57,723 bases of DNA from Planctomycetota bacterium (GTDB lineage: Bacteria; Planctomycetota; B15-G4): contig JACKHP010000025.1 in the NCBI GenBank assembly GCA_020638905.1, positions 1 to 57,723 on the forward strand. Direction: 5' to 3'. Below the pieces are notes generated by a model, which ran no database searches, had not been told where the DNA came from, and worked only from the letters and a program-made list of their open reading frames with translations. Positions within the stretch are counted from its first letter, which is position 1. Each line of letters starts with the position of its first letter. Below are positions 17,780 through 24,187 of the stretch, in pieces. Made by a program: the position numbers and the translations under genes.

Positions 17780-19735
17780 ATGAAGCCCGTCCTCGTCGCC
17801 ACTTTCGCCCTCGGCCTGCTGTTCGCGCCCGTGCTCGGCGCCCAGCTCGCCCCCGGCCAGGGCGCAGCCGAGCCCTCCAAGCCCGCCGAGGAGAAGCCCG
17901 TCGGCAGCACGCTCATCCCGGCCCAGTCGCTGGGTGGCGCGGGCAGCTCGATCCCCGACATCCTCTCGTACCGCACCGAACCGCTGCCCTACGTGCGCAG
18001 CATGCAGGACATCGTCAAGATCGACCTGGAGGGGCTCGACCTCGACGCCGACCCGATCCTCGAGGTGGTCACGGTCGGTTCGAACGGCAAAGAGAAGGTG
18101 GTGCCGATCCGGCGCGCCGAGTTCCGGCGCAGGGCGCTCATGTACTCCGGCACGAGCGAGGTCGACAAGCAGGTCACGCGCCTGCTCACGCTGCACGAGA
18201 TCGAGAACCGCGTGCAGGCCAAGCTGGCGTCGATGGAGGGTGCGTCCGACGAGGAGAAGGCCGCCGCCGAGGCCGAGGTGCGCGCCAACCTGCGTCCGTC
18301 GGAGGCCGACATCGACTCCAAGATGGCCGACATCACCGAGATGATCCGCATGCAGAGCCAGCAGGCGGCGCTGCAGCAGGCCGGCGGCGACGAGGCCGCG
18401 GCCCAGGCCGCGTCCGACCAGGCCGTGGCCGACTACATCGACTCGATCGAGTCGAGCGTCGGCATGGACGTCTACCGCGAGATGCTCGCGGCCGATGCGG
18501 CCTTCGAGCAGGTCTTCCTGCCGATCCCGGCCGAGGCGACGCACGAGGAGGTGCACGACGCGTCCCAGGGCCCGGTGCCCGAGGACGATCCCAAGCCGGA
18601 GTGGATGCCGCAGATCACCTGGGATGCCCTCGGCAAGAACGACAACACGCGCAACCTGCGCCAGTTCGTGAAGACGTCCGCGGCCTCCGGCGAGGAGATC
18701 CCGGCCTTCTTCAAGGGCAACATCAACATGAACATCCGCGCCGGCGTGATCGACCAGGTCGGCGTCCAGATGTTCTTCGACAACATGGACGGCGACGACG
18801 CCATGCCCGACGACGTGTTCATGGTCGTGGGCGGCGAGCCGGTCAAGACCGACGACCTGTGGTACCTGGTCAAGGGCACGATCGTCGACTCCGACGTCGA
18901 CATCATCATCCGCGAGATGCTCACGCTGCGTGCCATGCGCAACGTGCTCGAGGCTTCGGGGCACTGGCTCTCGGACGAGAAGACCGCCGAGCTGTTCAAG
19001 GCCCACGAGGCCGAGTACGAGGGCACGCTCATCCCGCTGCAGGGCATCATCATCTTCCGCGGCTACTCGTCGATCGACCGCTACCGCGAGCACTTCCGCT
19101 ACCGCAAGTCGTACAACCTGTGGCGCGAGGAGACCCTCGACCCGGTCGAGATCGAGGACCACTACCGCGCCGGCGGACGCCTCTTCTTCGAGCGCGGCAG
19201 CGCGGTGGTCGACATCGCCTACAAGGGCATCGGCGACAGCAAGTACGACGACTCCGCCTTCGACAAGGCGCAGGACGAGCTCATGAGCGCGTTCGCCGAC
19301 GTCATGGGCGAGGGTGACGAGGCCGAGGCCTTCAGGCTCAAGGCCCTCGACTTCGTGCCGCCGCGCAGCCGCCAGGGCGGCAGCGACCGCGTCATGCAGC
19401 GCAACCCGCTGCGCATGAAGATGACCGAGTCCGACCTGTCGATCTTCCTGACGGGCTACAGCCTGGCCGACGACATCTTCTATCACGGCACGCCGGGCGA
19501 GATCTTCGGGCCGTACCGCGAGACCTGCCGTCGTCACGCGTGGGGCGCGGAGGTCAACGTGGGCGTGTACCTCGTGCGTCTCGACGACTACCTGCGCAGC
19601 CGTCCGCTGGGCCCGCTCGAGGGCACGAACCTGGCCCAGGCCAAGGAGGACTTCCTCGACCTGAACTACCTGTACTGGTCGCAGGAATGCCTGAAGGACC
19701 TGCTGCCCTCGGTACGCGTCGCGAAGCAGGGCTGA
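17780..19735 (+). CDS. Secreted protein of unknown function with SurA/parvulin-like layout
   Basis: A 651-residue protein with a signal peptide (KPVLVATFALGLLFAPVLGA, cleavage near residue 22). No family is certain. Helical, acidic segments alternate with short strand-rich blocks. Residues about 350-395 (VFMVVGGEPVKTDDLWYLV) resemble the VNGEPI-type start of SurA-like chaperones, EDHYRAGGRLFFERGSAVVD resembles the entry to a parvulin domain, and the last 70 residues (WGAEVNVGVYLVRLDDYLRS and a terminal helix) resemble the end of one. The ATG at 17780 has GGAG upstream. It precedes the LipM-like gene by 7 bp. A periplasmic folding factor is an inference from layout only. Confidence 0.75.
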   Translation: MKPVLVATFALGLLFAPVLGAQLAPGQGAAEPSKPAEEKPVGSTLIPAQSLGGAGSSIPDILSYRTEPLPYVRSMQDIVKIDLEGLDLDADPILEVVTVGSNGKEKVVPIRRAEFRRRALMYSGTSEVDKQVTRLLTLHEIENRVQAKLASMEGASDEEKAAAEAEVRANLRPSEADIDSKMADITEMIRMQSQQAALQQAGGDEAAAQAASDQAVADYIDSIESSVGMDVYREMLAADAAFEQVFLPIPAEATHEEVHDASQGPVPEDDPKPEWMPQITWDALGKNDNTRNLRQFVKTSAASGEEIPAFFKGNINMNIRAGVIDQVGVQMFFDNMDGDDAMPDDVFMVVGGEPVKTDDLWYLVKGTIVDSDVDIIIREMLTLRAMRNVLEASGHWLSDEKTAELFKAHEAEYEGTLIPLQGIIIFRGYSSIDRYREHFRYRKSYNLWREETLDPVEIEDHYRAGGRLFFERGSAVVDIAYKGIGDSKYDDSAFDKAQDELMSAFADVMGEGDEAEAFRLKALDFVPPRSRQGGSDRVMQRNPLRMKMTESDLSIFLTGYSLADDIFYHGTPGEIFGPYRETCRRHAWGAEVNVGVYLVRLDDYLRSRPLGPLEGTNLAQAKEDFLDLNYLYWSQECLKDLLPSVRVAKQG

Positions 19736-19742
19736 GGGCGAC

Positions 19743-20528
19743 GTGAGCGACGCGCGTGCCTGGCGCCTGTTGCGCTCGGGGCCGGGCACGCCGTCGTTCA
19801 ACCTCGCCTGCGACGAGGCGCTGCTCGACACGCGCGGCGACGGACGTCCCGCGCTGCGGCTCTACGCGTGGGAGCCGGCCGCGCTGTCGCTGGGACGCTT
19901 CCAGCCGCTCGAACCGTTCGTCGAGCGCGCCGCCGCACACGGCCTGACGATCGTCCGACGTCCGACGGGCGGCGGCGCGATCCACCACGACCGTGAACTG
20001 ACCTTCTGCCTCGTGGCCACGCCCGGACGCGACGGCTACCCGATCTCGGTCGAGGACGCGTACGGCCTCGTCCACGAGGCGGTGCGGCGGGCGCTGGAGT
20101 CGCTCGGCGTCCCGCTGCGGGCTCGTGGCGGCGACGCGCCGCTGTCGGTCAAGCCGCGCGACGCCACGCTGTGCTTCCTCGACACCACCGCGTTCGACCT
20201 GGTCGACGTCGCGGGACGCAAGGTCGTCGGCTCGGCGCAGCGGCGTCGCGACGGACGCGTCCTTCACCACGGCTCGATCCCGCTCGAGCCGCCGGCGCTC
20301 TCGCCGGGTGCGGGCGCGCTGTCGATCCTCGCCGGGCGTCCGGTGACGTGGGACGAGGTCGCCGACGCGCTCGTCCCGGCCTTCTCCGCCGTCTTCGGCT
20401 GCCCGCTGCACGAAGGCGTGCTGAGCGATGCCGAGCGCGGCGCGGCCCAGCGCCTGGCGGCCGGCCCGTACGCCGATCCGCGCTTGCCCGCACGGGGCCG
20501 GACGACCCGGCGCGCCCCCGAGCCCTGA
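19743..20528 (+). CDS. Lipoate-protein ligase A/octanoyltransferase (LipM-type) family protein
   Basis: A 261-residue member of the BPL/LplA/LipB family, which transfers octanoate or lipoate to lipoyl-domain lysines. The family signature RRPTGGGAIHHD is at residues 72-83 and the catalytic Lys is K160 in GRKVVGSAQRR. C144 in ATLCF aligns with the catalytic Cys of LipM octanoyltransferases, which favours octanoyl transfer over ATP-dependent ligation, but LplA cannot be excluded. It starts 7 bp after the preceding stop. A substrate is encoded in this window: GcvH at 47822-48202 with K63 in ESVKAV. The C-terminus is short and basic. Confidence 0.86.
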   Translation: MSDARAWRLLRSGPGTPSFNLACDEALLDTRGDGRPALRLYAWEPAALSLGRFQPLEPFVERAAAHGLTIVRRPTGGGAIHHDRELTFCLVATPGRDGYPISVEDAYGLVHEAVRRALESLGVPLRARGGDAPLSVKPRDATLCFLDTTAFDLVDVAGRKVVGSAQRRRDGRVLHHGSIPLEPPALSPGAGALSILAGRPVTWDEVADALVPAFSAVFGCPLHEGVLSDAERGAAQRLAAGPYADPRLPARGRTTRRAPEP

Positions 20529-20596
20529 AATCGCCCGGGGTCGTCCGGCCAATCACCGGCCCGCGACCCCGCGCGCGAAAAGAGGTCCGCGGTTCC

Positions 20597-20602
20597 TACA
20601 AT
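20597..20602 (+). promoter_or_regulatory. -10-like element upstream of the NfeD/SPFH pair
   Basis: TACAAT (five of six to TATAAT) lies about 100 bp upstream of the ATG at 20702, in the 173-bp gap after the LipM-like gene. No recognisable -35. Confidence 0.35.
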
Positions 20603-20701
20603 GCATCGTCCGGGACGCGCCTCCGTGATCGACGCCTCACGCGCCGACACCGGGCCCGGGCGGACGGGCCCGTCGTCGCGACCTCCAGGGAGAGCCTGAC
20701 C

Positions 20702-21187
20702 ATGACCACGCTGCTGCTGACGAGCGAGTCGAGCTTCGAGACCATGCTGACCCTCGGAGGGTTGCTCGAGAGTCCGGTCGAGTTCTGGCTGTGGGCCACG
20801 CTGCTCATGCTGATCCTCGAGATCTTCACCGCGGGCTTCTTCCTCGGCGCGCTCGCGGTGAGCAGCATCCTGACCGCGGGATGCGGCGCGCTGGGCTTCC
20901 CGCCCTCGGTCCAGACGGCGTGTTTCGCGCTGTTCTCGATCGGCTCGCTGCTGTGGGTGCGTCCCGTGTTCGTGAACCTGCTCTCGCCGCACGAGGTGAA
21001 GACCAACGCCGGCGCGCTCGTGGGACAGGCGGCCACCGTCGTGGCGCAGGTGCCCGCGGGCGGCGTGGGACGGGTGCGGCTGACGAACGAAGAGTGGCGC
21101 GCGACGTCGACCCAGACGCTGCACGTGGGTGACGCGGTGCGCGTCCTGCAGGTCGTGGGCAACACGCTGACCGTCGGGCCGGCCTGA
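20702..21187 (+). CDS. NfeD-like membrane protein
   Basis: A 161-residue protein with three hydrophobic segments at about residues 25-85 (VEFWLWATLLMLILEIFTAG, then FLGALAVSSILTAG and CFALFSIGSLLWV), followed by a C-terminal OB-fold-like beta domain (GQAATVVAQVP, LHVGDAVRVLQVVGNTLTV). This is the short form of the NfeD family, which lacks the N-terminal ClpP-like protease. NfeD proteins pair with SPFH proteins in membrane microdomains, and the next gene is exactly such a partner. The ATG at 20702 has AGGGAGAG upstream. Confidence 0.87.
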   Translation: MTTLLLTSESSFETMLTLGGLLESPVEFWLWATLLMLILEIFTAGFFLGALAVSSILTAGCGALGFPPSVQTACFALFSIGSLLWVRPVFVNLLSPHEVKTNAGALVGQAATVVAQVPAGGVGRVRLTNEEWRATSTQTLHVGDAVRVLQVVGNTLTVGPA

Positions 21188-21305
21188 CGTTCCTGTCCCG
21201 ACGCGCGGCGCGCGCTCGTCCCCGGGAGGGGTGCGCCGCGGGGGACGGATCCGATTCCCGGGACGCACGGTGGCCCTCCGCGGTCGCCGCTCTGGAGACC
21301 GAACG

Positions 21306-22298
21306 ATGACCCCGATCCTGCTGGCCGTCGATCCCAAGCTCATCATCACCTCGACGCTGGTCGTGCTCGCGCTCGTGCTGGTCGCGCGCGGCATCAAGGT
21401 CGTGCAGCAGGCCGAGGTGATGATGGTCGAGCGCCTGGGGAAGTTCCATCGCATGCTCGACCCCGGCATCAACGTGCTCTGGCCGATCGTCGACAAGTCG
21501 CGCCAGGTCGCGTGGATGGTGCCGATCACCATGGGAGGACGCTCGGTCAACGTGGCGCGCATGCGCGACCGCATCGACCTGCGCGAGGTCGTGATCGACT
21601 TCCCGCAGCAGCGCGTGATCACGCGTGACAACGTGGTGATCGAGATCAACGGCCTGCTCTTCGCGCAGATCACCGATCCCAAGCGCGCGATCTACGAGGT
21701 CAACAACCTCCCGAACGCCATCGAGAAGCTGGCGCAGACCACGCTGCGTAACATCATCGGCGAGCTCGACCTCGACCAGGCGCTCAGCAGCCGCGACGAG
21801 ATCAACTCGAAGATGCGCATCGTGCTCGACGAGGCCACCGACAAGTGGGGCGTCAAGGTGAACCGCGTCGAGCTGCAGGACATCAACCCGCCGCCCGAGA
21901 TCCAGCTCGCGATGGAGAAGCAGATGAAGGCCGAGCGCCAGCGGCGCGCGGTCATCCTCGAGGCCGAGGGCGAGAAGCAGGCGGCGATCCTGAAGGCCGA
22001 GGGCGTGCGCGACGCGGCGGTGGCCGAGGCGGAGGGCGAGCGCCGGCGGTTGATCCTGAAGGCCGAGGGCGAGTCCGGCGCCATCCACCAGGTGGCCGAC
22101 GCGCTCAAGGACGGCGGCATCAACCCCGCCCAGTACCTGATCGCGATGGAGTACCTGAAGATGATGCGCGACGTGGCGCACACGTCCGGGTCGGGCAAGA
22201 CCGTCTTCATGCCGTACGAGTCGGCCGGCGTGCTCGGTTCGCTGGGCTCGATCAAGGAACTCATGGGCGTCGCGGGAGCGATGCCGCCGAAGGTCTGA
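21306..22298 (+). CDS. SPFH/band 7 (stomatin-like, QmcA-type) membrane protein
   Basis: A 330-residue protein with one N-terminal transmembrane helix (about residues 11-28), an SPFH domain (VVQQAEVMMVERLGKFHR, DPGINVLWPIVD, then VVIEINGLLFAQITD), and a helical coiled-coil tail rich in Ala/Glu with near-repeated segments (AILKAEGVRDAA, LILKAEGESGAI). Size and order match stomatin/QmcA proteins, which oligomerise at the inner membrane. The ATG at 21306 follows GGAGACC. It forms a pair with the NfeD-like gene 118 bp upstream; the pairing is widespread and supports a membrane-domain scaffold role. Confidence 0.92.
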   Translation: MTPILLAVDPKLIITSTLVVLALVLVARGIKVVQQAEVMMVERLGKFHRMLDPGINVLWPIVDKSRQVAWMVPITMGGRSVNVARMRDRIDLREVVIDFPQQRVITRDNVVIEINGLLFAQITDPKRAIYEVNNLPNAIEKLAQTTLRNIIGELDLDQALSSRDEINSKMRIVLDEATDKWGVKVNRVELQDINPPPEIQLAMEKQMKAERQRRAVILEAEGEKQAAILKAEGVRDAAVAEAEGERRRLILKAEGESGAIHQVADALKDGGINPAQYLIAMEYLKMMRDVAHTSGSGKTVFMPYESAGVLGSLGSIKELMGVAGAMPPKV

Positions 22299-22305
22299 GC
22301 GCCGG

Positions 22306-22513
22306 CCGAGACGCGCGCAGGACGCCGTGGGCGGCGCGAGCACCGAGGTGCTCGCGCCGCCCACGTGTCTCGGAAGACTGCCGCGTGGGGGAGCGCGGCG
22401 ACGTCGGTCGGCCTCGCTGGGCGCGAGTCGGAGACGAGGTGCGTCTCCTCCCATCACCGCGCGAAGAAAGGTCCTGCGCTCTCGGGCATGGACGGTGCTC
22501 GAGAGCGCAGGAC
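22306..22513. other. Array of consecutive hairpins, candidate structured RNA or terminator complex
   Basis: Five stems follow one another. (1) A perfect 18-bp repeat, 22327-22344 with 22347-22364, enclosed by a 7-bp outer stem, CCGAGAC (22306-22312) with GTCTCGG (22367-22373). (2) CCGCG/CGCGG at 22381-22398. (3) CTCGC/GCGAG at 22413-22427. (4) GGAGACG/CGTCTCC at 22430-22448. (5) A perfect 14-bp stem, 22471-22484 with 22500-22513. The first may terminate the SPFH transcript, although no U tract follows. Short stems are common by chance at this GC content; stems 1 and 5 are not. Confidence 0.45.
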
Positions 22514-22836
22514 AAGGGCCTGGTGCAACGAAGCCGGACCGCTCGGGCTTGCGCCCCCAGGAACGGCGGGTCACGGCGACCAGGGCAGGTGGTGCACCGC
22601 GTCCTCAGGCCGCTGAGCGGTTGAGGAGCCCGTACTTCGTCCAGTCGACCCCACGCATGGGATGTGAGGAGACGTCCTTCGTCGACCGACCCCGCCGGAG
22701 AGGTGGGGGAGCTGGCCGACTCCGAGCGTCGTCCCAGGAGTGCCGGCCCGTGGGGGCGTTGATACGCGCCCTGTCGATTTTCCTGCCACACGCTCGCTCG
22801 GGCACGCGGGCCCTGGTCCGCCGGCTCCGGCCGGAC

Positions 22837-22842
22837 TAGCCT
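22837..22842 (+). promoter_or_regulatory. -10-like element just before the ECF sigma gene
   Basis: TAGCCT ends ten bases before the ATG at 22853, and no Shine-Dalgarno is present between them. If used, the mRNA would have only a few leader bases. No clear -35, and no recognisable ECF-type promoter was identified. Confidence 0.3.
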
Positions 22843-22852
22843 GGGCCGCCTC

Positions 22853-23461
22853 ATGGGAGACCCGTCCCCTCGTCGGCGCGAGGACTCGACCGAGCTCGTG
22901 GCGCGGGTGCGCGCCGACGCGCCCGGCGCGTGGGCTCGCCTCGTCCGGCGCTACGAGCGGCTGGTGCTGTCCGTCCCGCGCGGCATGGGCCTCTCGGAGG
23001 ATGATTGCGAGGAGGTCTTCCAGGCCACGTGGATGGCGCTCCACCGCCAGATCCACGGGCTCCGGGACCCGGGCTCGCTCGGCGACTGGATCATCACCAC
23101 CGCGCGCCGGCAGGCTTGGAAGCACCTGCGGCGGACGTCCCTGCGCCGCCAGCGCGAAGGGGCGTCCCTGCCGTCCGAGTCCGAGGCGGGCGAGGGCGTG
23201 CGCCAGGAGCCGGCCTCCCCCGACGCTCCGCCGATCGACGAGGTCCTGCGTCTCGAGCGACGCCAGATCGTGCACGAGGTGCTCGAGGGCATGCCGACCC
23301 GCTGTCGCCGATTGCTCGAGGCGCTCTACCTCGGACGGGACGACCCGTCCTACGCCGAGGTGGCCCGGCGCCTCGGGATGCCCATCGGCAGTCTGGGACC
23401 CACGCGCGCCCGCTGCCTGGCCGAACTGGCCAGGCGCCTCGAGGAGGCCGGATTGTCATGA
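22853..23461 (+). CDS. ECF-type RNA polymerase sigma factor
   Basis: A 202-residue protein with sigma region 2 at about residues 15-85 (WARLVRRYERLVLSVPR, EDDCEEVFQATWMALH, and the -10 recognition helix GDWIITTARRQAWKHLRR) and region 4 at about 140-200 (RCRRLLEALYLGRDDPSYAE, ARRLGMPIGSLGPTRARCL, a helix-turn-helix). Length and layout are typical of ECF sigma factors. The start has no Shine-Dalgarno; a TAGCCT hexamer lies just upstream. Its stop overlaps the ATG of a 45-codon reading frame at 23458. The following genes (candidate anti-sigma, TPR-CHAT protease, subtilase) suggest that its activity is gated by proteolysis. Confidence 0.92.
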   Translation: MGDPSPRRREDSTELVARVRADAPGAWARLVRRYERLVLSVPRGMGLSEDDCEEVFQATWMALHRQIHGLRDPGSLGDWIITTARRQAWKHLRRTSLRRQREGASLPSESEAGEGVRQEPASPDAPPIDEVLRLERRQIVHEVLEGMPTRCRRLLEALYLGRDDPSYAEVARRLGMPIGSLGPTRARCLAELARRLEEAGLS

Positions 23462-23595
23462 TGGACCGCACCTCGCGATCCGGCGACGTGGGTCATTCGA
23501 CCCAGTGTTCTCGAAGTTCCTCGTATCAGGAGACCCTCCCGCGGGCACTCCTCGGGCGAGGGCGTCGCAGACGACCGGAGCCTTCCACACCATGA
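23458..23595 (+). CDS. Possible 45-codon linking ORF between sigma and candidate anti-sigma genes
   Basis: The frame starts with an ATG that overlaps the sigma stop (ATGA at 23458-23461) and ends with a TGA that overlaps the next gene's ATG (ATGA at 23592-23595). The 45-residue product is hydrophilic, Ser/Arg-rich (MMDRTSRSGDVGH..., ending in an RRRRPEP-type stretch) and matches no family I know. Codon use is less GC3-biased than the neighbours, which argues against a conserved protein. It could keep ribosomes moving across the gap (translational coupling) or be chance. Confidence 0.25.
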   Translation: MMDRTSRSGDVGHSTQCSRSSSYQETLPRALLGRGRRRRPEPSTP

Positions 23596-24185
23596 GTTGT
23601 CCCGACCTCGCAGCCCTCGCGGCGGCCCACGCCGATCCCGGTGCGCATCGCGCCGTGGTCGAGCACGTCCACGCAGGGTGCGCGTCATGCGCCGCCCACT
23701 GGCGTCGGCTCGACGTGTTCGAGGCCGTCGCCGCGCTGGGGCCGCTGCCGCAGGTGCCCGCGCACCTGCACGCCGCGGCGCTGGCCATCCCCGAGCAGCA
23801 GACCGCGGGCGTCGCCGGACGCCTGCTCTCGCTCGTGGGACGGCTCGTGTTCGACTCGGCCGGCGGGCGTCTCGTCCCCGGGCTGCGCGACGCGGGCGCC
23901 GGTCGGCGCCACCTGCTCTACGAGGCGGGGCCGTACGAGATCGACCTGGCCCTCGTCGAGCCTGCGACCCTCGTGGGCCAGGTGATGGGTCCCGAGGACG
24001 CCGACCTGCGCGACGCCGTGGTGCTGCTCTCGGGTGAGGGACGCACCTTCGACGCGGCCGTCCTCGAGCATGGCGACTTCCACCTCGACGGCGTGGCACC
24101 CGGGCGCTACGCGCTGCAGATCGGCAGCGACGACCTCGACCTCGTGCTGCCCGACGTCGACCTGACCTCGCCGGGCAGTGCCTGA
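23592..24185 (+). CDS. Candidate anti-sigma protein: Cys/His N-terminus plus beta-sandwich
   Basis: A 197-residue protein with no signal peptide or clear transmembrane helix. The N-terminus carries C3, H25, H27, C30 and C33, reminiscent of the zf-HC2 anti-sigma zinc finger (C...HxxxCxxC) but with spacing Hx4C or Hx2C instead of Hx3C. After an amphipathic segment (about residues 75-95) comes a beta-rich domain of carboxypeptidase-regulatory-like type (LVGQVMGPEDADLRDAVVLL, then FHLDGVAPGRYALQIG). The ATG at 23592 lies 130 bp after the sigma stop, and only two bases separate its stop from the CHAT gene. Position and motif suggest it holds the sigma factor and is cut by the CHAT protease; both are inference. 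Confidence 0.72.
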   Translation: MSCPDLAALAAAHADPGAHRAVVEHVHAGCASCAAHWRRLDVFEAVAALGPLPQVPAHLHAAALAIPEQQTAGVAGRLLSLVGRLVFDSAGGRLVPGLRDAGAGRRHLLYEAGPYEIDLALVEPATLVGQVMGPEDADLRDAVVLLSGEGRTFDAAVLEHGDFHLDGVAPGRYALQIGSDDLDLVLPDVDLTSPGSA

Positions 24186-24187
24186 CG

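Larger units (their letters stand above)
22299..22852. other. 554-bp non-coding region, hairpin-rich
   Basis: No credible gene. The first 200 bp hold a consecutive series of inverted repeats (see 22306-22513). The remaining 340 bp before the ECF sigma gene show less obvious folding and several locally AT-richer patches (for example around 22775-22800). The region separates the SPFH gene from the ECF-CHAT cluster and is the most likely place for 3' processing signals and for regulation of the sigma operon. Confidence 0.5.

Noticed and set aside
22327..22839. Short frames in the 554-bp gap (83-197 codons, both strands)
   Set aside because: They have mixed, Arg/Gly/Pro-rich composition, overlap hairpins and lack ribosome binding sites and recognisable domains.
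22299..22852. RNase P RNA, tmRNA or SRP RNA in the hairpin-rich gap
   Set aside because: The conserved core sequences of these RNAs that I looked for are not present.
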